A stretch of DNA of 22,298 bases, from positions 1 through 22,298 of the forward strand of contig CAISDR010000218.1 in assembly GCA_903884125.1 (NCBI GenBank), given 5' to 3'. Source of the stretch: an uncultured bacterium (GTDB lineage Bacteria; Pseudomonadota; Alphaproteobacteria; CAISDR01). Numbering within the stretch: position 1 is the first letter of the stretch; every line of letters begins with the position of its first letter. The notes under the pieces were generated by a model. It did no database searches. It saw only the letters and a program-made list of their open reading frames with translations, and was not told the origin of the DNA. The translations under genes were made by a program, and so were the position numbers. Below, piece by piece: positions 1 to 7,717 of this stretch.

Positions 1-173
1 GCTGAAAGGTGATTGCGATGGGTGCTGTTGTCAGGCGGGTGCAGCCGCACTTGACCTGAATAGTTTTATCAACGACATTTTTCGTTGTTCTGTTGCGTTG
101 GGTGGCGTTGCCCGGATTTGGCAAGCGCGCGAAAAATGCCAATTCCCCAAGCCAACAGGCATGATCCAAACAA
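1..173. other. Intergenic leader upstream of the secreted propeller gene
   Basis: No gene is supported in this stretch. A TTGACC at 51-56 could serve as a -35 box, but the hexamers 17-18 bases downstream are poor -10 matches, so no promoter is called. A short inverted repeat (AACGA at 71-75, TCGTT at 82-86) is visible without a following T-run. One frame stays open from base 2 to 400, but it lies mostly inside the next gene and has no recognisable protein character. Confidence 0.4.
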
Positions 174-3100
174 ATGAATGTCTTTTTCATTGCATCCGGT
201 ATCGAAAAAAACAGCGCGCGGTTTGCCAGAAATCCGATATTCGCGATCGGGCGGTCTTTGTTCCCGCTGGCATTGAATCGTATCTTATTTGCCACGCTAT
301 TTTTTGCTGTGATGTTTTTGGGCATTTTAAGTGCGTCGGATGCACTCGCCCAGTCAGCCAGCGTTCAATTCACCCGAAATTATGGAACAGCGGCCAATAA
401 TGCCCGCGCTAATGCCATCACATCGGATTCATCCGGCAATATTTATCTGACCGGTACATTCAATGGCGCAACGCTGGTTTTTGGTGGCACCACTCTGACC
501 AAGATCGGCTCGCAGGACGGGTTTGTTGTAAAAATAAATTCCGCTGGGACGGTTTTATGGGCGCAGAATTTTGGTGGCAGTGCCGCAGTTGTCACCTTGC
601 AGGGCATCGCGGTGGACAATGCTGCCACGCCGAATGTTTATGTCACCGGGTATTTTTCCGGCGCGGATCTTACAACGCCCGGCCTGACAAAAATCGGAAC
701 ATCAGATGGCCTGCTGATAAAAATGTCAGGAACAGCCGGTTCAACTACATGGTCGCAGAATTTCGGTGGCGCTGGTGCAACCGTGCAACTGACAAGTGTT
801 GTCGCGGACAGGGTCGCAACGCCTAATGTCTATGTTGCAGGATACCTGTCAGGTGCCAACCTTTCGACGCCATCACTGACCAAGATCGGCACGCAGGATG
901 CGCTGGTTATCAAAATGCCGGGTACAGGTGGTGCGACGCCAACATGGTCGCAGAATTTCGGCGGTGCCGGGTCCACCGCGCAGTTTAATGGCGTAGCTGT
1001 CGACACCGCATCGCCTGCGAATGTCTATCTGGGTGGTTATTTCAGCGGTGCAAATCTTTCCACACCGAGCCTTACGCTGGGTGGCACCCAGGATGCGCTG
1101 GTAATTAAAATGCCGGGAACCGGCGGTGCAATACCGACCTGGACCCAGAATTTCAGCGGCGCTGGCGCGACAGCGCAATTCAATGGAATAACCGTTGATA
1201 CGGCCGGAACGCCGAATATTTACCTCGGCGGTCATTTCAATGGCGCCAATCTGACAACGCCCAGCCTGTCGCGATTTGGTACCCAGGATGCGCTGGTGAT
1301 GAAAATGCCGGGAACCGGCGGTGCGACACCGACCTGGACCCAGAATTTCGGTGGTGCCGGTGCATCGGCCCAGGTGAACGGCATCGCAATTGATACGGCG
1401 GCCACCCCGAACATTTTTATCGACGGCTGGTTTGCAACCGCAAACCTGACAACACCGGCGCTGACAAATGTCGGCAATCAGGATGGCCTTGTCATCAAGA
1501 TGCCGGGTACAGGCGGTGCGACACCAACCTATGCGCAGGCCTTTAACGGTGCGGGCGCACAGGGTGTCCTGCTTGGTATCGCCATCGATGGGGCATCTTT
1601 GCCCAATGCCTATGTTACCGGATATCTGACCGGTGCAAACCTGACCACGCCCAGTATTACCAGGATCGGATCAACGGACGCGTTCCTGATCAAATATGGT
1701 GTGACCCCAGGTGCGCCGGGGGCGCCGACGTCGCCATCAGCCACAGCGGGCAACGGACAGGCAACAGTGACGTTCACGGCCCCGGCATTTGATGGAAATT
1801 CAACGATTACCGGTTATACCGCAACGGCGTCACCGGGTGGTGCGACCGGAACCTGCTCTGGTGCATCGGCCTGCGCCATCACCGTCACGGGCCTTACAAA
1901 GGGCACGTCCTATACTTTTACCGTAACGGCAACAAACGCCATTGGAACAGGCAGCGCCTCTGTGGCGTCCAATGCTGTCACTTCCGGCAATGGATCCAAC
2001 AGCACGACCACTGACACCACGCCGCCGCCGCCGTTTTTGGGCAAGACTTCAGATGTAACGCCGATCAATTTCACCGTGACGCCGGTGTCAGGACCGGGAA
2101 GCGTCGGGACGGCTGTGTCTCAATTGCCGTCTACCGTTTTTACAAACACAAGTGGTCCGTTGACGTTCACGCTGAGCGCATTAGGGCTGACAAATGCCGC
2201 AACCGGCTCGAGCGGGCTTTTAAATATTCAGGTGCCGGTCAGCAATGCCATTGCAGGCAACCAGACGGTCAATGTCACTTTCGATACTGCGGCCCGAAAG
2301 TTCAATATAACCGCACCGGTTACCATCCGCCCTGGTGCGCGCACTACGACAGCAAAGGCGTCTGCACAGGCTGCATCGGTCCTGAACCCGTTTCTGGTGA
2401 CCGGGCCTCGGTCACTGGTGGTTGCAACCAGTATTTTCCTGACTGGAAATGACGCAAATGGTAATGCAGGTACGCTCAAGATTCCGATGACCCTTTACGC
2501 GCCGGGCGAGACAACGGATCTGACCGCCGTCAGCATAGACCAGTCAAATAATTTCGGACTGACGGCAAGCACAACACCGGCAATATCACGCGATGGTCAG
2601 GTGATATCTTTCCAGAGCACCGCCAGCAACCTTGGAATTCTTTATCCTACAGCCTTTCGGCAGATTGTTCGTTATGCAGTTCCGCTGGGCAAAGTCGATT
2701 ATATCTCGCAGTCGAGTTTCATGGGCGATCTGGGTGGCACAATACCGACAGGAGGCGAAAGCTTTTCATCAGCCCTGTCGGCTGATGGTTCAACACTGTC
2801 ATTTGCAAGCGATGGTCGGAACATTTACCCGCTCTATCCGGACCCAGGCGTCCGGCAGGTCTTTGTAACATCAGCCAACAGCCCAGTTGATGGACTAAGC
2901 CCAAGATCGCCGCGTCCATTACTGCTGAATGGTCTGACAGTAACTGGTTCTTCGGATGCCCCGGCTATGTCGGCTGATGGCAGCCTGATCGCTTTCACCA
3001 GTTCGTCGGCGCTGGTTAGCGGCGTCGCGGCCGGAATCAGTCAGATCTATGTGAAAAATACATCCACCGGTGTGATCTCGTTATGTAGTAGTGATACCTC

Positions 3101-4439
3101 TGGAAGCGCTGGCAATGCCCCAAGCACCAATCCAGCAATTTCAGATGATGGCCGCTATTTGCTGTTTGCCAGCCAAGCGACCAACTTTGGTAGCCAATCA
3201 AGTCAGCAGCAGCTGTACCTGAAAGATCGTATCACAGGTGCGCTAAATTTAATCAGTGCCGGGCCAAGTGGCATTTCAGGAAATGGTACAAGTGCAAACG
3301 GTCATCTGTCGGCTGATGGCGCTTATGCTGTGTTTGAAAGCAACGCCACCAATCTGGTGGCGGGCGCAGATCAGGGATCAGGATCGGGGCAGATCTATGT
3401 TCGTGTCCTGTCGACAGGCAGCAATCTGCTTGTTAGCCAGTCGACCACGGGCAGCTCTGAGGGCGGAACCGGTCCGGCGATTTCCGGTGATGGACGCTTC
3501 GTCGTCTTTAAAAGTTCGGGTGCAAATATCGTCAAGGGTATTGCGTCGACTTCGCCCCAGATTTATGTGCGCGACATTTTCCGGGGAATCTCGGCGCTGG
3601 TCACGACCGATGTGAATGGGCGGCCAGCCAATGATGGCAGTGATGCGCCGAATATTTCTGCTGATGGACGCACGATTGCATTTGCAAGTATTGCAACCAA
3701 TCTCGACGGCACGGGCACAAACGGCGTATCGCAGATATATATTGCCGCAAATCCAATCCCGGCACCGGTTGCCAATGGTATATGGATCAATCCCAACATT
3801 GCCGGACAATATTTTCTGGTTGAACAATCGGGTAACAAGCTGTTCTTCGGAAATCTGGGATTTGGCAGCGATCTTACGCCCGCCTGGTCAATTGCGTTGG
3901 AATCGGCGTTGGGAAATTCGGGGTATGCCGGCCCGTTGATTCAGTTCGCGAACGGCCAGTCACTGGCCGATGCCTATCAGCCCGCCCGTGCTGGCATTGC
4001 ACTTGGCGTTGCAGGATTTCTAAATCCAGCGGCGACGTCGGCCACACTCAGTCTGCCTGCAGGCAGCCAGAGCGTACAACGATGGGATTTCGGAACCGGC
4101 GGTGCGGCGGCGGGTCAGGTTACAGGCTATCCGGAAACCGGCTGGTGGTGGAATGCCGCAGAGCCTGGTCGTGCCCTGTTTCTGGAAATTCAGGGAAATA
4201 GCCTGTTTGCGTCGATCCTTGGGTATAGTGCCACCGGCTCGGTGATCTGGTATCAGAGCCAGGGCACGATGAGTTCATCCAGCACATATACAGGTACGCT
4301 CAACATCTGTTCAGGCGCCAATACGTCAATCTGTATCGCCAGTGCAGGCAACATTGCGTTCAATTTCACTTCAACGCTTGCTGGCACATTCACCCTGCCG
4401 AACGGACGGACCATCCCGATCCAACGATACAGATTCTGA
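174..4439 (+). CDS. Large secreted double beta-propeller protein (SBBP repeats, Fn3, PD40 repeats, duplicated C-terminal domain)
   Basis: 1421 residues. The N-terminus has a long basic n-region, a hydrophobic stretch at about 37-52 and an ALAQ/S cleavage site near residue 60, so it should be exported. Residues 66-511 hold seven repeats of 64-65 residues (starts at 66, 131, 195, 260, 325, 390, 455; cores QNFGGAG, DALVIKMPGTGG), which fits a seven-blade SBBP-type propeller. A fibronectin type III-like domain follows at about 513-603, then a TTPPPP linker near 612-625 and a beta-rich region. Seven SxDG-xxxxFxS units at about 800-1195 fit a second, TolB/PD40-type propeller. Two related domains of about 100 residues close the protein (1201-1305 and 1318-1421, the second ending IPIQRYRF). 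The role is unknown; adhesion or surface binding is inference. The ATG at 174 lacks a strong Shine-Dalgarno sequence, so a start slightly downstream is possible. Confidence 0.9.
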   Translation: MNVFFIASGIEKNSARFARNPIFAIGRSLFPLALNRILFATLFFAVMFLGILSASDALAQSASVQFTRNYGTAANNARANAITSDSSGNIYLTGTFNGATLVFGGTTLTKIGSQDGFVVKINSAGTVLWAQNFGGSAAVVTLQGIAVDNAATPNVYVTGYFSGADLTTPGLTKIGTSDGLLIKMSGTAGSTTWSQNFGGAGATVQLTSVVADRVATPNVYVAGYLSGANLSTPSLTKIGTQDALVIKMPGTGGATPTWSQNFGGAGSTAQFNGVAVDTASPANVYLGGYFSGANLSTPSLTLGGTQDALVIKMPGTGGAIPTWTQNFSGAGATAQFNGITVDTAGTPNIYLGGHFNGANLTTPSLSRFGTQDALVMKMPGTGGATPTWTQNFGGAGASAQVNGIAIDTAATPNIFIDGWFATANLTTPALTNVGNQDGLVIKMPGTGGATPTYAQAFNGAGAQGVLLGIAIDGASLPNAYVTGYLTGANLTTPSITRIGSTDAFLIKYGVTPGAPGAPTSPSATAGNGQATVTFTAPAFDGNSTITGYTATASPGGATGTCSGASACAITVTGLTKGTSYTFTVTATNAIGTGSASVASNAVTSGNGSNSTTTDTTPPPPFLGKTSDVTPINFTVTPVSGPGSVGTAVSQLPSTVFTNTSGPLTFTLSALGLTNAATGSSGLLNIQVPVSNAIAGNQTVNVTFDTAARKFNITAPVTIRPGARTTTAKASAQAASVLNPFLVTGPRSLVVATSIFLTGNDANGNAGTLKIPMTLYAPGETTDLTAVSIDQSNNFGLTASTTPAISRDGQVISFQSTASNLGILYPTAFRQIVRYAVPLGKVDYISQSSFMGDLGGTIPTGGESFSSALSADGSTLSFASDGRNIYPLYPDPGVRQVFVTSANSPVDGLSPRSPRPLLLNGLTVTGSSDAPAMSADGSLIAFTSSSALVSGVAAGISQIYVKNTSTGVISLCSSDTSGSAGNAPSTNPAISDDGRYLLFASQATNFGSQSSQQQLYLKDRITGALNLISAGPSGISGNGTSANGHLSADGAYAVFESNATNLVAGADQGSGSGQIYVRVLSTGSNLLVSQSTTGSSEGGTGPAISGDGRFVVFKSSGANIVKGIASTSPQIYVRDIFRGISALVTTDVNGRPANDGSDAPNISADGRTIAFASIATNLDGTGTNGVSQIYIAANPIPAPVANGIWINPNIAGQYFLVEQSGNKLFFGNLGFGSDLTPAWSIALESALGNSGYAGPLIQFANGQSLADAYQPARAGIALGVAGFLNPAATSATLSLPAGSQSVQRWDFGTGGAAAGQVTGYPETGWWWNAAEPGRALFLEIQGNSLFASILGYSATGSVIWYQSQGTMSSSSTYTGTLNICSGANTSICIASAGNIAFNFTSTLAGTFTLPNGRTIPIQRYRF
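369..1706 (+). repeat. Seven tandem in-frame coding repeats of about 195 bp (propeller blades)
   Basis: The blade units begin near 369, 564, 756, 951, 1146, 1341 and 1536, a period of 192-195 bases. Units 3 to 6 are very alike at the DNA level: the CAGAATTTC..GG(C/T)G(C/G)(T/C)GG start recurs near 756, 951, 1146 and 1341, and ATGCCGGG(A/T)AC(A/C)GG(C/T)GGTGC recurs near 917, 1110, 1305 and 1500. Such close DNA identity suggests recent duplication or gene conversion between blades. Confidence 0.85.
3774..4436 (+). repeat. Tandem pair of diverged C-terminal domains in the secreted protein
   Basis: The first copy (3774 to about 4090) starts NGIWINPNIAGQYFLVEQSGN and contains a Y-x-G-P-L motif. 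The second (4125-4436) starts ETGWWWNAAEPGRALFLEIQGN and ends TLPNGRTIPIQRYRF. Both share a W-x-N-P/A opening, an F-L/F-V/L-E-x-Q-x-G-N motif and a later Y-x-G/T-x-L strand, so they look like old duplicates of one beta-rich domain. I recall such domains at the C-termini of large secreted proteobacterial proteins, with no assigned function. Confidence 0.6.
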
Positions 4440-4463
4440 AGCGCAAGGTTTCGGACCGGCGCG

Positions 4464-6011
4464 TCAAGTGCTTTTCAGCAGCAAGCCGGTGGCCAGGAAC
4501 TGTAACAGTTCCTGAAACAGCACCACCTGATCTTCGTTCAGCTGACTAAGCGACGATATTTCGACCACGCCGATAAATGTATCATTGGCCATAATGGGCG
4601 CTATCATCACCGCTCGCGGTCTGGAATCGCCCAGGCCCGATGTAATCCGCCAGTCGATAGCAGGTCGCCCAGTTGGCCCGACCGGCTCATCGGTCACGTC
4701 AAAAACCGTCAGATTCTGATCGATAGCACATTGACCCAGCAGTCCTTCGCCTAGATTGATAACGGATGGCGATTCCGCGCCGCCAGCAAAACCTGCAATC
4801 AGTAACAACTGACGGCTATCCGCAGGATCAAGAACATAAATTACACCATGGGTCGCCTCAATCAGGCGATAGCATTCAAACAGAAACATCCGCCCCAATG
4901 ACCGTTGGTCAGTGGCTTTTGAAAGTTCCAGTGCTACTTCGGTTATCTGGGTCTTGCGTTCGGAAACCAGTGCCTGGGTTTGTGCAAATTGCCTGAGCTG
5001 GATATCGGCAAGAGTTTTTGCCTGTGCCTTTTGCACCAGATTGAATCCAAGACCCAGCGCGATCAGGGTCAAGCTGCCGGTAGTTGCGGCGATGATGATC
5101 TGTCGGAGCTGGCTTGTGGCGTGTTCGATATCTTCGAGGAGCACAAGTTGCCAGTCTCCTTGCGGATCATTAAGGGATAGTGGCATGCGGGCAGTCAGAT
5201 ATTCCCGCCCCTGCAGAGTCATGGCCGGTGATCGGCTGGCGCTGGAAAGTTGCAGGGAATTGTTTTCGTCGATCACGCGCCCGAATTGACGCTGATCGGT
5301 AATTAAGCGTTTCTGCTCGGCAGTCATTGGCTGCGAAAGCTTTCCAATCCAGTCGGACTGGGTCGCTGCAAAAACGATGCCCATCGGTGATACAAGTGCT
5401 GCCAGATCGGCATGATTTTTCAGCGTCTTGTCAATTTTCGACAGACCGACACGAACAACGATTACACCGATAATGTCGCTTTCGGCTGAATCTGTCCGGT
5501 GAATTGGTGCAGCGTAAAAAAGACCGCGCTGTCCGCCTGCGCTGATCGCGGGATAAATGTTACTCTCGCCCTTGATGGCTCGCTGAAAGTAAAGCCGATA
5601 GGCGATCTGATCACCTGTTGATATGCCACCATAGCTTTGCCAGGTAGTGATCAGCACGCCATCCGGGTCAGCGACAAAAACCGCATCAGCGTCAAACATT
5701 TTGCCGATCACTGAAAAGACACCAAATATTTCCGGATTGTTCGGTGGTGATTGCCTGAGCACATCAGATTTGACCTTTGGGTCAAGACGCCCGAGCAGGG
5801 ACACAACACCCATGACATTCCCGCGCAGGGACAAGGACGCAACCTCGCTGGCAGCCCCCATTGCTTCTGCCTGAAGCACTGACGCACGGCCATCCATCTG
5901 GGTCTGGCGTTCAAACAGCAGAGCCGCATAGCCAGCCAGAACCGAACCGATCACAATCGCCATCCAGGTTGCGCGGGTGTTTATAATCAGCAGATCGGCA
6001 ATTTTTTTCAT
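4464..6011 (-). CDS. Membrane sensor: periplasmic double-Cache domain plus cytoplasmic GAF domain, no output domain
   Basis: 515 residues from the ATG at 6011 (MKKIADLLI). The frame is open further upstream, but that extension is rich in Cys and Arg and ends in a natural basic start followed by a membrane helix, so I reject it. Helix 1 spans about 14-33. A periplasmic region at 34-304 has double-Cache features, including VFVADPDGVL, YRLYFQRAIKG and an FYAAPI strand, as in ligand sensors of the DctB type. Helix 2 spans about 305-326, followed by a coiled coil (327-370) and a GAF domain (370-508, with an INLGEGLLGQ motif). The protein then stops: there is no kinase, GGDEF, EAL or methyl-accepting domain. 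It is likely a receptor that acts through a partner protein. Its 3' end lies 24 bases from the converging secreted-protein gene. Confidence 0.85.
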   Translation of the reverse strand: MKKIADLLIINTRATWMAIVIGSVLAGYAALLFERQTQMDGRASVLQAEAMGAASEVASLSLRGNVMGVVSLLGRLDPKVKSDVLRQSPPNNPEIFGVFSVIGKMFDADAVFVADPDGVLITTWQSYGGISTGDQIAYRLYFQRAIKGESNIYPAISAGGQRGLFYAAPIHRTDSAESDIIGVIVVRVGLSKIDKTLKNHADLAALVSPMGIVFAATQSDWIGKLSQPMTAEQKRLITDQRQFGRVIDENNSLQLSSASRSPAMTLQGREYLTARMPLSLNDPQGDWQLVLLEDIEHATSQLRQIIIAATTGSLTLIALGLGFNLVQKAQAKTLADIQLRQFAQTQALVSERKTQITEVALELSKATDQRSLGRMFLFECYRLIEATHGVIYVLDPADSRQLLLIAGFAGGAESPSVINLGEGLLGQCAIDQNLTVFDVTDEPVGPTGRPAIDWRITSGLGDSRPRAVMIAPIMANDTFIGVVEISSLSQLNEDQVVLFQELLQFLATGLLLKST

Positions 6012-6222
6012 TTCGGATCGCAAGTTAAAAGTTGCTGACCGCACGGCGATTTTGATTGCGCGCAGTCGGGCCAATAGGCAAACGCAACATTGAACAGACG
6101 TCCGGCTTGCACCCTGGCGCAGGATCACACAAAAGGTTCTGATACCGGAAGACATTATTGCCTGAATTTGAATCAATGCAACCGATCCGGTGCAGAAACG
6201 GAATGCCACGACCGGCAAATGG

Positions 6223-6252
6223 TTTCCAACCGGCGTCCAAATGAAATATAAT
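6223..6252 (+). promoter_or_regulatory. Predicted sigma-70-type promoter of the BNR-MoaD gene pair
   Basis: A perfect TATAAT lies at 6247-6252 with TTTCCA (4 of 6 matches to TTGACA) at 6223-6228, giving an 18-base spacer. Transcription would start near 6259, leaving a leader of about 30 bases before the ATG at 6288. It lies in the 276-base gap between the divergent sensor and BNR genes. No comparably good promoter is visible for the divergent sensor gene. Confidence 0.55.
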
Positions 6253-6287
6253 CTAATCTGGACCATCTGAAATTGGGGGACTTGGGG

Positions 6288-7436
6288 ATGGGCAAACCGA
6301 TCAAAAACACCACTGCATCGCAGTTGGTTCTGGTTTCAACCCGCAAGGGCGCGTGGATTTTCAAAAGTGATACCACCCGCCGCCGCTGGACCACCGATGG
6401 GCCGCATTTTCTGGGCCATATTGTCAATCACATGGTGCTGGATCCGCGCGATGACAAAACCTTGCTGGCGGCAGTCAAAACCGGGCATCTGGGGCCGACC
6501 ATTTTCAAGTCCACCAACCTTGGTCGCACCTGGCAGGAAGCGGTAAGGCCGCCTGCATTTGCCAGGGCCAAAGAGGGCGAGGTGGGACGTAGCGTTGATC
6601 ACACCTTCTGGCTTACCCCATCCAATGCGGACGAGCCGGGGGTCTGGTATGCCGGTACTTCCCCCCAGGGCCTGTTCAGGTCGGATGACGGTGGCAACAG
6701 CTTCGAGTCTGTTACCGGTCTCAATGATGACGCGCATTACCGGACCCTGATGGGTGGCGAGCAGGAAGGCACCCCGGATGGGCCGAAGCTGCATTCGATT
6801 CTGATTGATCCGCGTGACAGTGCGCATCTTTATTTCGCCATGTCATCAGGCGGGGTTCATGAATCCCGTGACCGGGGCAAAAGCTGGAAACCGCTGATTG
6901 CCGGGATGGAGATCATGCCCGGCCTTGATGCCACCAACCCCACGTTCCATGACCCCCATCATGTCCAGTTCTGTCCGTCGAACCCGGATCGCCTCTATCA
7001 GCAGAATCATTTCGGGATTTACCGGATCGACCGGCCAGCCGATCAATGGGTGCGGATCGGCAGGAAGATGCCAAAGCGCATTGGCGACATAGGCTTTCCG
7101 GTTCAGGTCCATCCGCGTGATGATAAAACCGTCTGGGTCATGCCCATGGATGGCACCGATGTCTGGCCGCGCACCTGTCCGGGGGGCAAGCCTGCACTTT
7201 ATGTCAGCCATAATGGCGGTGGCACATGGATACGCCAGTCCACCGGCCTGCCCCAGGACAATGCGTGGTGGACGATCAAACGACAGGCATTAGCCTGCGA
7301 CCTGCGCGATCCCCTTGGCCTTTATTTCGGCACCACCAGCGGCGAGATCTGGTTCAGCCGGAACGAAGGCGAAAAATGGAGCAATATGGCCCGCCACCTG
7401 CCGGAAATTTATGCGGTGGAGACCGCTGAAATATGA
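6288..7436 (+). CDS. Cytoplasmic BNR/Asp-box beta-propeller protein (sialidase/sortilin-like fold)
   Basis: 382 residues from the ATG at 6288, preceded at a good distance by a GGGGGA Shine-Dalgarno sequence at 6275-6280; an in-frame TTG at 6273 is a weaker choice because it would overlap that site. Five Asp-box motifs of the S-x-D/N-x-G-x-x-W/F type lie at residues 75-82, 132-139, 193-200, 307-314 and 357-364, which fits a BNR/VPS10-type propeller. There is no signal peptide and the catalytic set of true sialidases is not evident, so glycosidase activity is doubtful. A His-rich stretch (HDPHHVQFCPSNPDRLYQQNHFG region, 221-243) may bind a ligand or metal. The stop overlaps the start of the MoaD-like gene (ATGA), which suggests the two act together. 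A scaffold or binding role is inference. Confidence 0.85.
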   Translation: MGKPIKNTTASQLVLVSTRKGAWIFKSDTTRRRWTTDGPHFLGHIVNHMVLDPRDDKTLLAAVKTGHLGPTIFKSTNLGRTWQEAVRPPAFARAKEGEVGRSVDHTFWLTPSNADEPGVWYAGTSPQGLFRSDDGGNSFESVTGLNDDAHYRTLMGGEQEGTPDGPKLHSILIDPRDSAHLYFAMSSGGVHESRDRGKSWKPLIAGMEIMPGLDATNPTFHDPHHVQFCPSNPDRLYQQNHFGIYRIDRPADQWVRIGRKMPKRIGDIGFPVQVHPRDDKTVWVMPMDGTDVWPRTCPGGKPALYVSHNGGGTWIRQSTGLPQDNAWWTIKRQALACDLRDPLGLYFGTTSGEIWFSRNEGEKWSNMARHLPEIYAVETAEI

Positions 7437-7702
7437 CGACGATCGTCCATATCCCGTCTGCACTTGTATCCTATACCGGTCAGTCAGTGGTTCAGATTGC
7501 CTGCGATCACAAAACACTGGCCGGTCTGCTCGACGCACTGGACCAGCAGTATCCCGGCCTGCGCTTTCGCATGATTGATGAACAGGATCGCATCCGCCGC
7601 CATATCCGTATTTTTCAGGACGGCGGCCAGATGTTCGAAATAAATCACGGCCTGGCCGCCGATGAACCGGTGCATATCATTCAGGCGCTAAGCGGTGGCT
7701 AG
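7433..7702 (+). CDS. MoaD/ThiS family ubiquitin-like small protein
   Basis: 89 residues, starting inside the stop of the BNR gene (ATGA overlap). The length, the opening beta-strand (TTIVHIPSALVSYTG), the LAGLLDALDQQYPGLRFRM helix, the late VHIIQALSGG strand and the terminal Gly-Gly all fit the MoaD/ThiS sulfur-carrier fold. In known members the terminal glycine is adenylated by an E1-like enzyme (MoeB or ThiF) and converted to a thiocarboxylate that donates sulfur. No MoaE, MoeB, ThiF or ThiG gene is present here, so a standard molybdopterin or thiamine role is not supported by context. A specialised sulfur carrier or modifier working with the BNR protein is possible. Confidence 0.85.
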   Translation: MTTIVHIPSALVSYTGQSVVQIACDHKTLAGLLDALDQQYPGLRFRMIDEQDRIRRHIRIFQDGGQMFEINHGLAADEPVHIIQALSGG

Positions 7703-7717
7703 ACCAAAGGATTACAA

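Noticed and set aside
2..400. Open frame at the left edge overlapping the secreted-protein gene
   Set aside because: Most of it lies in another frame of the signal-peptide gene, it is rich in Cys and Arg, and it shows no domain or ribosome site.
564..1706. Possible CRISPR array or satellite repeat
   Set aside because: The repeats are in frame, 192-195 bases long, diverged in a coding manner and encode propeller blades.
3378..3838. Long antisense frames within the secreted-protein gene
   Set aside because: They are shadows of a GC-rich coding region with no recognisable protein features.
4440..4463. Terminator between the converging secreted-protein and sensor genes
   Set aside because: The 24-base gap shows no stem followed by a T-run in either direction.
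6012..6266. N-terminal extension of the Cache-GAF sensor up to 6266
   Set aside because: The extension is Cys- and Arg-rich without domain character, and MKKIADLL at 6011 directly precedes the first membrane helix as expected for a start.
6273..6287. TTG start for the BNR protein
   Set aside because: The ATG at 6288 has GGGGGA at good spacing; the TTG would overlap that site and has none of its own.
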